Of a DNA stretch of 38,698 bases, positions 1-7,774 are shown one piece after another (the stretch's first letter is position 1; every line of letters starts with the position of its first letter). The translations under genes were made by a program, and so were the position numbers. This DNA comes from JBOIBN01 sp050739575 (GTDB lineage: Bacteria; Pseudomonadota; Gammaproteobacteria; JAKDMP01). The stretch covers positions 1-38,698 of the forward strand of contig JBOIBN010000017.1 in the NCBI GenBank assembly GCA_050739575.1, given 5' to 3'. A model generated the notes under the pieces. It ran no database searches. It had not been told where the DNA came from and saw nothing but the letters and a program-made list of their open reading frames with translations.

Positions 1-345
1 CATGGTCTTGCCCGGTTTGCCGAAGCGCTGCTGATGCGTCGGATGGCTCACGCCGTTGCCGGGGCGGCTGTACCAGACGCCGAACTTGCGGCAGGCGCTG
101 CGCAGGAAGAGATGATCGTCGGCGTTCTTGTAATCCGTCTGCAGGAGGTTGTGGTCCACGTACTGCGCGGAGAGTTCGGTCTTCACGCGCGGCAAGCCCA
201 TGGCCTCGAACTCGAGCATGACGAGGGTGCCGGTCGCGTCCTGCGTGAGCGTCTGGTCTATCTTGAGACCGATTTCCTCGCCCGGCTCCATCCTGCCTTC
301 GACGAGATGCGACTTGATGAGTTTTTGCGCGACATTCATGCCCAT
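1..345 (-). CDS. Aconitate hydratase, N-terminal part (runs off window)
   Basis: The first 115 residues of an aconitase, which interconverts citrate and isocitrate through a 4Fe-4S cluster in the TCA cycle. The protein begins MGMNVAQKLIKSHLVEG and continues with KIDQTLTQDATGTLVMLEFE, LQTDYKNADDH and PPGNGVSHPTHQQRFGKPGKT, which are hallmarks of the compact aconitase type (about 640 residues, the Aquifex-type putative aconitase family) rather than AcnA or AcnB. The gene reads leftwards and the rest lies outside the window, so the cluster cysteines cannot be checked. The start at 345 has a weak GGAG/AGGAA upstream; the methionine two codons later (339) is an alternative. Identification is firm from sequence similarity. 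Confidence 0.9.
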   Translation of the reverse strand, partial: MGMNVAQKLIKSHLVEGRMEPGEEIGLKIDQTLTQDATGTLVMLEFEAMGLPRVKTELSAQYVDHNLLQTDYKNADDHLFLRSACRKFGVWYSRPGNGVSHPTHQQRFGKPGKTM

Positions 346-459
346 GGTTCCTGCTCCAGTCGGATGCGGTGCGCCCTGATCCAGGGACGCGCTGCGTTGC
401 TCTCTGTCCGCTACCATAACGCCGCACGGCATCGAAAAACAATGCAGCCGCCGGGATTG

Positions 460-1260
460 CTATGCACGCACGCCCCAAGCCTGGAAAAAGCGCGGCAGGC
501 TCATGATCGAACGCGGCGCGCGGGTGAACGTTTCGATCTCGCTCGCAGTCCGGTCGAATTCCTCCGCACTCGCGATCCCCGCGTCGAGCACGGCGTCGCG
601 GATGCCACGCAGCGTGAGGAAGGCCATCTGCTTGCCTTCGCCTTCGTAGAAGGTCGGCAGGACGACCCGCAGCTTCACGTCTTGAAGACCCGCATCCAGC
701 AGCATGTCGCGCAGCCGCCGGCCGATGCGGGGATCCGCGCCGCGCATGATCGCGGCCGCCTCGTACCAGCCGAGGTAACGCTCGAACGCCGGGCTGGCGG
801 GATGGCAGAAGTGGCCCTGGAAGTCGACGTCTTCCAGCGCGAGCACGCCGCCCGGACGCAACGCTGCGGCGAACCGCGCCAGCGCGGCGGCGGGATCGCC
901 GAGATGCGAAAGCAGGAGCCGCGCGTAAACCAGGTCGTAGCCGTCGCCGGCGGGAGCGCCGTGCTCGATGTCGCCGTGGCGGAACTCGACGGCAAGGCCG
1001 CGGGCCTTCGCCTCGTCGCGTGCGATGCGGATCATCTCGGCGTCGCGATCCAGCCCGGTAACGCGTCCCACCGCTCCCGCGCGGGCGGCGATGCGCAAGG
1101 TGATCGCGCCGTTGCCGCAACCCGCATCGAGCACCTTGGCGCCTTCGGCAAGTCCCGCCTCGCGCAGGAAGATTTCGCTCGTCGGCCAAGTGGCGTCAGC
1201 GAGCACGCGCAGCCGCTCGGAGCCCGCCGCTCCGCCGCCGATGATGTAGTGCTCCGCCAT
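460..1260 (-). CDS. Class I SAM-dependent methyltransferase
   Basis: A 266-residue soluble methyltransferase of the Rossmann-fold class. Motif I is VLDAGCGNGAITL near residues 41-53, followed by an acidic strand end (TGLDRD) and a motif IV-like segment (YDLVYARLLLSHL), then LRPGGVLALEDVDFQG. This is the Methyltransf_11/25/31 layout used by small-molecule methylases. The substrate cannot be read from the sequence. The start at 1260 (MAEHYIIGG) has a very good AAGGAGGG ribosome site; the open frame continues upstream to 1425 but that part has no family similarity. It is divergent from the deoxyhypusine-synthase-like gene, with 163 bases between them, and co-oriented with the aconitase gene. Confidence 0.88.
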   Translation of the reverse strand: MAEHYIIGGGAAGSERLRVLADATWPTSEIFLREAGLAEGAKVLDAGCGNGAITLRIAARAGAVGRVTGLDRDAEMIRIARDEAKARGLAVEFRHGDIEHGAPAGDGYDLVYARLLLSHLGDPAAALARFAAALRPGGVLALEDVDFQGHFCHPASPAFERYLGWYEAAAIMRGADPRIGRRLRDMLLDAGLQDVKLRVVLPTFYEGEGKQMAFLTLRGIRDAVLDAGIASAEEFDRTASEIETFTRAPRSIMSLPRFFQAWGVRA

Positions 1261-1423
1261 GGTCTCCCTCCTTGTTTCCGTGTGCGGCAAGCGGCCGGGC
1301 ACGATTTTAGCCCCGCCGGCCCGCATGGATGCTAGACTTCGATCCGTCGCGGGTGCTTGGGGCGAACGCTGAGTCGGCGGCGCTCGCTTCGGCTCGGCAG
1401 TCGGCAAGACAGGAGACATGCGC

Positions 1424-2404
1424 ATGAAAAACGCAGAGGCGGTGGCCGAATTCGTCCGCCATCACTATCGCCACTTCAACGCGGCGGCGCTGGTGGATGC
1501 CGCCGAGGGTTACCGCATACATCTCGCCGCGGGCGGCAGGATGATGGTGACGCTCGCCGGCGCGATGAGTACGGCCGAGATCGGACTTTCGTTCGCCGAG
1601 ATGATCCGCCGCGACAAGGTGCAGATCATTACCTGCACCGGCGCGAACCTCGAAGAGGACATCTTCAATCTGGTCGCACACGATCATTACGTGCGCGTGC
1701 CGAACTACCGCGATCTCTCGCCGCAGGAGGAACAGCAGTTGCTCGACCGGCACCTCAACCGCGTCACCGATACCTGCATTCCCGAGGAGGAAGCCTTTCG
1801 CCGCCTCGAGCACGCGATTCTCGCGGAATGGCAGACGGCGGACGGGAAGGGCGAACGGCTGTTCCCGCACGAATTCATGTACCGGATGATTCGCAGCGGT
1901 GCGCTGAAAAAGCATTATCAGATCGCGCCGGAAAATTCCTGGATGGTGGCGGCCTGCGAGAAGAACCTGCCGATCATCGTGCCCGGCTGGGAAGATTCCA
2001 CGCTCGGCAACATCTTCGCCGCGCACTGCATGAAGGGCGACGTGAAGAATGTTCATACCGTGCGCACCGGCATCGAATACATGATGATGCTGGCCGAATG
2101 GTATCGCGCGAACTCCGCGGATGCGGGCGTCGGCTTTTTCCAGATCGGCGGGGGCATTGCGGGAGACTTCCCGATCTGCGTCGTGCCGATGCTGGAGCAG
2201 GACATGGAGATCGCGACGCCGCTGTGGGCGTACTTCTGCCAGATTTCCGATTCCACGACCAGCTACGGTTCCTACTCGGGTGCGGTGCCGAACGAGAAGA
2301 TCACCTGGGGCAAACTCGGCGTGGACACGCCCAAATACATCATCGAGTCCGATGCCTCGATCGTCGCGCCGCTCCTCTTCGCCTGTGTGCTCGCGGAAGC
2401 ATGA
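1424..2404 (+). CDS. Deoxyhypusine synthase-like protein
   Basis: A 326-residue member of the deoxyhypusine synthase / homospermidine synthase-like family, NAD-dependent aminobutyl transferases acting on spermidine or related polyamines. Recognisable blocks are MMVTLAGAMSTAEIGLSFAEM, ITCTGANLEED, IIVPGWEDSTLGN and GSYSGAVPNEKITWGKLG; the lysine of the WGK motif corresponds to the catalytic lysine of true deoxyhypusine synthase. Bacteria lack the eIF5A substrate, so the bacterial role is probably polyamine synthesis or unknown. The start is put at 1424: AGGAG at 1411-1415 lies only two bases from the ATG at 1418 but eight from that at 1424. The ROK kinase gene follows after 36 bases and may be cotranscribed. 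Confidence 0.85.
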   Translation: MKNAEAVAEFVRHHYRHFNAAALVDAAEGYRIHLAAGGRMMVTLAGAMSTAEIGLSFAEMIRRDKVQIITCTGANLEEDIFNLVAHDHYVRVPNYRDLSPQEEQQLLDRHLNRVTDTCIPEEEAFRRLEHAILAEWQTADGKGERLFPHEFMYRMIRSGALKKHYQIAPENSWMVAACEKNLPIIVPGWEDSTLGNIFAAHCMKGDVKNVHTVRTGIEYMMMLAEWYRANSADAGVGFFQIGGGIAGDFPICVVPMLEQDMEIATPLWAYFCQISDSTTSYGSYSGAVPNEKITWGKLGVDTPKYIIESDASIVAPLLFACVLAEA

Positions 2405-2440
2405 GGGCATAGAGTTCTTTCATCGAATGGAGATTGCAAC

Positions 2441-3382
2441 ATGATCGTAGCGGGTGTGGATGTCGGCGGAACGGGCGTCAAGATCGGACTCGTGGACGAA
2501 GGCCACAAGGTTATGGCGCGGTCGAAAGAAGCCACACCGCAGAAAGGTCCCGACGCGCTCATCGCGGCAATCGCTAAACAGATCGCCGGCTTCGACAAGA
2601 AGCCTGCGGCCGTCGGGGTCGGCATACCCGGCGCGGTCAGCCGCGGGGAAATTATCCAGGTGCCTAATCTGCCGAACTGGCCGGCTGACTTTGAGTTCCG
2701 CAAGACGCTCGAAAAGAAACTCGGCGTGCCGGTCGCGCTCGGCAACGACGTCAACGTTGGTCTCCTCGGCGAATGGCTGGCCGGCGCCGCCAAGGGCGCC
2801 GCGAATGTGCTCGGCGTATGGATGGGCACCGGCATCGGCGGCGGCCTGATACTCGACGGCCGGCCTTACGACGGCATGCGCGGCGCGGCGGGCGAAATCG
2901 GCCACATGGTCGTGCGCGCCGACGGCGCACTCTGCGGCTGCGGACGGCGCGGCTGCGTGGAGGCATACGCCGGACGGCGGATGATGTCGGAAACGGCTCA
3001 CGCGAGGCAGGCGGCGGGGCGCAAGACATCGCTGTTCGAGATTCAGGACGAGGAAGACAAGGAACGGTTAACCTCGAAGGTCTGGGCCGAGGCGCTCGAA
3101 AAAGGCGATGCGGTCGCGACGGAAATCTTCGACGAAGCCATCGCGGCGCTGGGACTCGGGATCGGATCGGTGCTCAATCTGCTCGACCTCGAACGCGTCG
3201 TGATCGGCGGTGGCTTTGCCGAACGCATGGGCAAGAAGCTCGCCGAGCGGATCGAAGCCGCGGCGCGGCCGCGGGTCATGGCGCCCAATCCGAAACTCAA
3301 GTACGTCGCAGCGTCGCTAGGCGACGATTCCGGCATCGTCGGCGCCGCCGCGCTCGCCCGCGCTCTCGTCATAAAAAGCTGA
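2441..3382 (+). CDS. ROK family sugar kinase (glucokinase-like)
   Basis: A 313-residue ROK-family (repressor, ORF, kinase) ATP-dependent hexose kinase. The N-terminal phosphate-binding loop is VDVGGTGVKIGLV (residues 6-18). GVGIPGAV, GNDVNVGLLGEW and MGTGIGGGLI follow. The zinc-binding ROK signature appears as GHMVVRADGALCGCGRRGCVE with the expected H and three C ligands. There is no N-terminal helix-turn-helix, so it is an enzyme rather than a NagC/Mlc-type repressor. GGAG lies eight bases before the ATG. Glucose is the likeliest substrate, but N-acetyl sugars are possible. It lies directly downstream of the deoxyhypusine-synthase-like gene. The 100 bases after it hold no recognisable gene. 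Confidence 0.88.
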   Translation: MIVAGVDVGGTGVKIGLVDEGHKVMARSKEATPQKGPDALIAAIAKQIAGFDKKPAAVGVGIPGAVSRGEIIQVPNLPNWPADFEFRKTLEKKLGVPVALGNDVNVGLLGEWLAGAAKGAANVLGVWMGTGIGGGLILDGRPYDGMRGAAGEIGHMVVRADGALCGCGRRGCVEAYAGRRMMSETAHARQAAGRKTSLFEIQDEEDKERLTSKVWAEALEKGDAVATEIFDEAIAALGLGIGSVLNLLDLERVVIGGGFAERMGKKLAERIEAAARPRVMAPNPKLKYVAASLGDDSGIVGAAALARALVIKS

Positions 3383-3482
3383 CGCCGCGCCCATGATCTT
3401 CCGGTCGGTTTCGACCACGATCAGGCGTGGCTTACTCACCCGTCCGGAGAATTACTTGGTCAGACGCTGAGATGTTTCCAGG

Positions 3483-3773
3483 TCAGGCTGCCACATGCTC
3501 GATCTTCTTCAGGCGGGCACCGAGCCGGCGTTCCGCCTCCTCAAGATCGTAGTCGGCCTGCAGGCCCAACCAAAAGCGCTCGCTTGTGCCAAGCGCCCGC
3601 GCGAGACGAAGTGCCGTGTCCGCGGTAATGACGCGCTTGCCGAGCACGATCTCGTTCACGCGCCGCGGCGGCACGTGCATCGCCCGCGCGAGCGCGCTTT
3701 GGCTCAGCCCGGCCGGACGCAGGAATTCCTCCAGCAGCACCTCGCCGGGAGACACATTGGGTAGTCGGCTCAT
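3483..3773 (-). CDS. higA: HigA-type XRE antitoxin (orphan)
   Basis: A 96-residue HigA/VapI-family helix-turn-helix protein. MSRLPNVSPGEVLLEEFLRP is the characteristic opening, and the HTH spans roughly residues 22-60 (LSQSALARAMHVPPRRVNEIVLG). HigA neutralises the HigB mRNA-cleaving toxin and represses the operon. The usual order is higB then higA. Here only the last few codons of a HigB-like frame are found upstream (stop at 3787-3789), so the antitoxin appears orphaned. AGGAGG is directly adjacent to an upstream ATG (3782) but nine bases from the ATG at 3773, which is therefore chosen. It may now act as a stand-alone regulator or an anti-addiction module. Confidence 0.85.
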   Translation of the reverse strand: MSRLPNVSPGEVLLEEFLRPAGLSQSALARAMHVPPRRVNEIVLGKRVITADTALRLARALGTSERFWLGLQADYDLEEAERRLGARLKKIEHVAA

Positions 3774-3786
3774 CGTCGTCATCCTC

Positions 3787-3822
3787 CTAGCGGTGGTAAT
3801 CCACTATCTCGACCTCGTACAC
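3787..3822 (-). pseudogene. Remnant of HigB toxin C-terminus
   Basis: Upstream of higA, the minus strand reads YEVEIVDYHR and stop, ending 14 bases before the HigA ATG. The ending VEIVDYH is typical of HigB/RelE-type toxins. Upstream of this the frame continues for a few codons without recognisable toxin sequence, and then other DNA takes over. The rest of the toxin gene is missing, so this looks like a deletion remnant that still carries the higA ribosome site. It is short, so confidence is moderate. Confidence 0.55.
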
Positions 3823-3871
3823 AGTAACTGAGAGGCAAAACACAAGGCCGGACCTTGGATTTACAGTGGTG

Positions 3872-4420
3872 TTATTGCAGTTTGTCTATGACCTTCATGT
3901 CAGGCACCGAAATGAAGTAGTCGGTGTCAGCCGGAATGTTGGCCTCTGGGATGGCCGGCGTCGGAATCTCCTCGACGTTCTTGGCGCCGCATGCGGCGTC
4001 CACAACCGAGCGGTCGTCGGCAATATAAATTCCGGGATCGTCTCCCCCGCCCATTAGAAACTCGAACATCAACGTGTCACCGTGCGAAAGTCTCGGGAAG
4101 TGGGCGGCCGCCCCCGCGATTTTTACAGTGATGTCGAGCGATACGAATTTGGGCCAATGGTGTTGTGCGATAAAAGGGAAGGCTTGGATCATCATCTGAT
4201 CGGAGTTCATGATCTGAATGCTCGACCAAGTGATCTCCGGAAGGTAGCGATTCATTGCCGGACACGCTCTGAACAAGTCGTCAAGGACGCGGTGCACGGT
4301 CGCCTCATCTTCCCAACTGAGTTGGTCCATGCCGTGCGGTTGAAAAATAGGCGGCGCACCTGGCGCCGCGCCCGTTGCTGCGGCAACCGCTAACGCGGCG
4401 GAAAATACCACATTTATCAC
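3872..4420 (-). CDS. Exported protein of unknown function
   Basis: A 182-residue protein starting at GTG (4420), with AGGAGG nine bases upstream. The first 22 or so residues (MINVVFSAALAVAAATGAAP) form a short Sec-type signal peptide. The mature part is acidic and contains the segments WEDEATVHRVLDDLFRACP and HFPRLSHGDTLMFEFLMGGG. Two cysteines (ACP, ACG) could pair in the periplasm. I do not recognise a family. Lower GC and richer A/T codons than the flanking core genes suggest an accessory gene. It sits between the orphan antitoxin and the HEPN-like gene on the same strand. Confidence 0.6.
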   Translation of the reverse strand: MINVVFSAALAVAAATGAAPGAPPIFQPHGMDQLSWEDEATVHRVLDDLFRACPAMNRYLPEITWSSIQIMNSDQMMIQAFPFIAQHHWPKFVSLDITVKIAGAAAHFPRLSHGDTLMFEFLMGGGDDPGIYIADDRSVVDAACGAKNVEEIPTPAIPEANIPADTDYFISVPDMKVIDKLQ

Positions 4421-4467
4421 GGTTTTGATCCTCCTTTCACCGCGCAGAGCATAGCATCGTGAGATTG

Positions 4468-5007
4468 TTATACGTCATTGCCTGGCACCTTCACTACCTC
4501 CATTAGCAGTAAAGACGGTACAGGCGGGAGGCCAAGCGCCTTTTCTACTGTAGAGATTATTTCTTCCAGGTCACTTATAACCCTTTTAGCATCTAGTTCG
4601 TCAATTATCATTTGCCATTTTGGTTTTGGCCAATTTTCGGGGTTAGCGTGCTTCATCTCGTCGAAAGGCAAGTACTCCGTTTCGGCATGTGCCAGCTTGT
4701 TTCTTAGTTTCATAATACTTCTAAAGGTCTGGAATGGACTTTCCCCATAGTTTGGTTCAATTTTTGCCACTTCACACAAGAAAGCCATTTTTTCTGTAGG
4801 GCCAAGCTTCGACTTCAAATGCTCATCCCAGCTTCTGCATACATAATGGCCTGCGTGATTTAGGAAAGACTCATATGTAAAAGCTGCAAAAATGTACAGA
4901 GATAATTTCTGAGATAGCTTTGCCTCGGAGAAGTCAACGTCTTTCTTTAATGCCTCGATTGCTGCATAAAGATATCTGAAACTGTAATAGGAAAATTTTT
5001 TCGCCAT
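4468..5007 (-). CDS. HEPN-like domain protein (AT-rich accessory gene)
   Basis: A 179-residue all-helical protein. Its motif RNKLAHAE (near residue 107) fits the RX4-6H signature of HEPN domains, and the segment AAFTYESFLNHAGHYV resembles the first HEPN helix of RiboL-PSP/Swt1-like families. HEPN proteins are often RNases in toxin-antitoxin or defence loci, but some are inactive scaffolds. AGGAG lies seven bases upstream of the ATG. Base composition is clearly lower in GC than the neighbours, pointing to recent horizontal acquisition. No partner nucleotidyltransferase (MNT) gene is adjacent. The HEPN call rests on the motif and predicted helices only. Confidence 0.6.
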   Translation of the reverse strand: MAKKFSYYSFRYLYAAIEALKKDVDFSEAKLSQKLSLYIFAAFTYESFLNHAGHYVCRSWDEHLKSKLGPTEKMAFLCEVAKIEPNYGESPFQTFRSIMKLRNKLAHAETEYLPFDEMKHANPENWPKPKWQMIIDELDAKRVISDLEEIISTVEKALGLPPVPSLLLMEVVKVPGNDV

Positions 5008-5647
5008 GCTGAACTCCTGGGCAAATAACTCTAACTACGCATCGACTTGACGCCCAACTCGGGCATCTAGGCACAAGAATCTGTCCGGAACCGACGCGAC
5101 TCAATGAAAAAAATGATAACGCGTCCGGAAAATGCGTCAACGAATCGGTTAGATTGGCTTGACCGTCATTCTGACCGGCACACGGAGTGTCGTCCCGTAG
5201 GGCACACCTGAACACGACAAGGCTTTGAGCTTGCGCCTCTTGCCGGTCAGGACGACCAGTTCTGGAATTGCGCCGTTGGGCGAGTCGAGCATCGCAGCGC
5301 GGCGCGGGGGAAAGGGCGGCGCGTCTGAGGCACCGAAGGTGCCGAGTTACCGCCCGGCCTGTGCCGCGCGAGCAGCGCAGGGTAGCCGGAGTGCAGGGAT
5401 GCACGAAGGCCGAGCCCGTCGGCGCAATGCTTTTGCCTACTTTTGGCGAAACAAAAGTGGCCCCCGCCGGAGGCGATTCGCACACGACCACGAACGGCGT
5501 GGTTATTGCCCTGCGCAGACGCATCGCTTCGCGCTGGCGGTTGACCTGCGGTTGATCGGGTATTGCTTTCGACTGCTGTTTGCTTCATAGTTTCGCCCAT
5601 GCCGGGCCTTGGGCGCGGCTGACAATTAGCGATTAAGGAATCTGCGG
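5008..5647. other. Gene-free stretch with GC-rich conserved-looking block
   Basis: About 640 bases without a convincing gene. The left third is mixed composition. From about 5220 to 5530 the sequence is GC-rich and contains the palindrome ACTTTTG-GCGAAA-CAAAAGT (5439-5458). The block (gagtcgagcatcgcagcgcg, then the hairpin, then gtggcccccgccggaggcga) resembles a repeated intergenic element I associate with Xanthomonadaceae genomes. The overlapping short frames in all phases have no plausible start context or family match. Function unknown; it could be a dispersed repeat or an RNA. Confidence 0.4.
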
Positions 5648-6982
5648 TTGGCTCAAGCCGATCCAATCAATCCGCCGCCCGTCTCCAAGGTGCGAACGCT
5701 GGGGCTCGCCATGGCGACGGCGCTGGTGCTTGGCAACATGGTCGGCTCCGGCGTCTTCCTGTTGCCCGCTTCGCTCGCGCCCTATGGTGTTTACAGCCTG
5801 TGGGGCTGGGGATTCAGCACCGTCGGCGCACTGCTTCTCGCCTGGGTGTTCAGCAGCCTGTCGCGGCGCCTGTCAAGAGCCGGTGGACCCTACGCCTATC
5901 CGCGCGAAGCGTTCGGCGATTTCGCCGGTTTTCTGATCGCCTGGATGTACTGGATCAGCATCCTCGCGGCCAACGCCGCCATCGCGGTGGCCTTCGCGAG
6001 CTACATGACCGCGTTCTTTCCGGTGCTGACAACGGAACCCATTTACGGGGGGCTCGCCGCCATTGCTGCGCTGTGGGTACTCACCGGAGTGAATATCTGG
6101 GGAGTACACACCGCGGGCAAGGTGCAACTGACCACGGTGATCCTCAAATTGGCCCCCCTGTTGGCGCTGGCGATTTTCGGCTTCTTTTACTTCGATCCGA
6201 AACTGATCGAGTCGGGGCACGCCGTCGGCTCGGCGGCTTCGGCGATCAACACCACCGCGGCGTTCACCATGTTCGCATTCCTGGGGCTCGAATGCGCCAC
6301 CATTCCCGCCTCGCACGTGAAAAACCCCGAAAAGACCATCCCACGCGCCACCATGCTCGGCACCGTCATCGCCGCGGCCTTCTATATCGCCTGCACCACC
6401 GTCGTGATGGGATTGATCCCCAGCGCCACCCTCGCGAAATCCACGGCGCCCTTCGCAGTCGCGGCTCACCTGTTGTGGGGCTCGTGGGGCGGATATCTCA
6501 TCGCCCTCACCGCGCTGATCTCGTGCTTCGGCGCGCTCAACGGCTGGATCCTGATGCAGGGCCAATTTCCGCAGGCGGTCGCCAAGGACAATCTGTTCCC
6601 GAAATTTTTCGCGCGTGAATCGCGCCGCGGTACGCCGGCTATCGGATTGGTGGTTTCGAGCGTGCTGGCTACGCTGCTGATCCTCATGAATTACACCCAC
6701 GGTCTCGTGGGGATGTTCAATATCATCCTGCTGCTCGACACCTTCTTCGTGCTGGTGCCCTACATGTTCTGCGCGATGGCGGAGATCGTGCTGGCCCGCA
6801 GGCACGGTCGCGACACTACCGGTTCGCACTGGCGCAACGTCGTGCTCACCTGTCTCGCCTTCGCCTTCGCCCTGTGGGCTTCGGCCGGCACCGGCATGGA
6901 TTCGATCTATTGGGGCACTCTGCTGCTGCTGGCCGGGGTGCCCATCTACGTCTGGCAGACGCGGCGGCACCAAGCCGCCTGA
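5648..6982 (+). CDS. APC-family amino acid/amine permease
   Basis: A 444-residue inner-membrane transporter of the amino acid-polyamine-organocation superfamily with about 12 membrane segments. TM1 carries the family motif GNMVGSGVFLLPASL (the unwound GSG substrate-binding segment), and FTMFAFLGLECATIPASHVKNPEKTIPRAT (TM6 region) is typical of the AdiC/CadB/PotE basic amino acid and polyamine group. The start is TTG at 5648, with AAGGAA seven bases upstream. It converges on the dimethylargininase gene with only 12 bases between the stops. That neighbour suggests arginine, methylarginine or agmatine-like substrates, which is an inference. Confidence 0.88.
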   Translation: MAQADPINPPPVSKVRTLGLAMATALVLGNMVGSGVFLLPASLAPYGVYSLWGWGFSTVGALLLAWVFSSLSRRLSRAGGPYAYPREAFGDFAGFLIAWMYWISILAANAAIAVAFASYMTAFFPVLTTEPIYGGLAAIAALWVLTGVNIWGVHTAGKVQLTTVILKLAPLLALAIFGFFYFDPKLIESGHAVGSAASAINTTAAFTMFAFLGLECATIPASHVKNPEKTIPRATMLGTVIAAAFYIACTTVVMGLIPSATLAKSTAPFAVAAHLLWGSWGGYLIALTALISCFGALNGWILMQGQFPQAVAKDNLFPKFFARESRRGTPAIGLVVSSVLATLLILMNYTHGLVGMFNIILLLDTFFVLVPYMFCAMAEIVLARRHGRDTTGSHWRNVVLTCLAFAFALWASAGTGMDSIYWGTLLLLAGVPIYVWQTRRHQAA

Positions 6983-6994
6983 GGGACGCGCGGC

Positions 6995-7774
6995 TTATCC
7001 GTCCGGCGCGGAGAAGATCAGGCTGCAACAGGTGACGCCGCCTTCGGCCTTTTCGATCTCCGATACGTCCACGTTATGGACAGTGATTCCCGCACGCTCC
7101 AGCCGTTCGCAGGTCCGCGCGCAGGAAGCCGGGTACACGACCGCACCGCCGACGTAGAGCGCATTCGCGCCGTGCGGTTCCTGCGGCGCCGTTTCCAAAA
7201 ATCGCAAACCGTCGAAAAAGGTTTTGTCCACCCAATCGGGATTGATCAACAACGTTTCCGGACCCACTCGGGCCGCGGCCGATTTGAGATGCAGGCAGCC
7301 GCGAACCGGGACGGTCTGCACCCGGTAGTCGAACGGGGCGAGGGCCGCCGCGAGTTGGCTTGCGCCCACCTCGTTGCTGCGCCCGGAGAGCCCGACCCAG
7401 AGCCGGCGCCCGATGCGAAGCACGTCGCCGCCGTCCAGAGTCCCGGGCGCTTCGATGAACACGAGCCGGCGCCAGGGTTTGAGTGCCGCGGCAATGGAAG
7501 CCGTCTCGGCGCGGCGCGAAGTTGCGCCCGGCCGCGTGATGGCCGCAATCTCGTCGGTGACTACGGCCGCGTCTTCGACGAAGACCGAATCGGGCAGTGC
7601 GGGCTCCGCCGGGAGGGAGACGATCGTGCAGCCCAGCTTCGCGAGCGTCGCCTCGTAACGGTGATGCTGCACGCGGGCGAGCGCGATATCGAGTTCCGTC
7701 CGTTCGCGATAGGCAAGTTCGCAATTTGCCATGGCGGGGCTGATCGCACGCGTTATCGCGATCTGCTCCGTCAT
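6995..7774 (-). CDS. N(omega),N(omega)-dimethylarginine dimethylaminohydrolase (DDAH)
   Basis: A 259-residue guanidino-modifying enzyme that hydrolyses methylated arginines to citrulline plus methylamine or dimethylamine. Family features are PDSVFVEDAAVV, TRPGATSRRAET, APGTLDGGDVL (acidic residue D114), the catalytic histidine in CLHLKS (H162) and the nucleophile in GGVTCCSLIF (C249). The length and residue positions match the Pseudomonas aeruginosa enzyme as I recall it. The ATG at 7774 overlaps the stop of the Rieske gene by one base (TAATG), so the two are translationally coupled and likely share a pathway. Longer open frame upstream lies inside the Rieske gene and is not coding. Confidence 0.9.
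   Translation of the reverse strand: MTEQIAITRAISPAMANCELAYRERTELDIALARVQHHRYEATLAKLGCTIVSLPAEPALPDSVFVEDAAVVTDEIAAITRPGATSRRAETASIAAALKPWRRLVFIEAPGTLDGGDVLRIGRRLWVGLSGRSNEVGASQLAAALAPFDYRVQTVPVRGCLHLKSAAARVGPETLLINPDWVDKTFFDGLRFLETAPQEPHGANALYVGGAVVYPASCARTCERLERAGITVHNVDVSEIEKAEGGVTCCSLIFSAPDG

Noticed and set aside
34..1335. Plus-strand open frame of 433 codons
   Set aside because: Antisense to the aconitase and methyltransferase genes, no family similarity, Arg/His/Ala-rich composition typical of a GC-rich shadow frame.
1307..2410. Minus-strand open frame of 367 codons
   Set aside because: Antisense to the deoxyhypusine-synthase-like gene, which has clear motifs and a ribosome site.
5873..6973. 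Minus-strand open frame of 366 codons
   Set aside because: Antisense shadow of the APC permease, which has clear family motifs.
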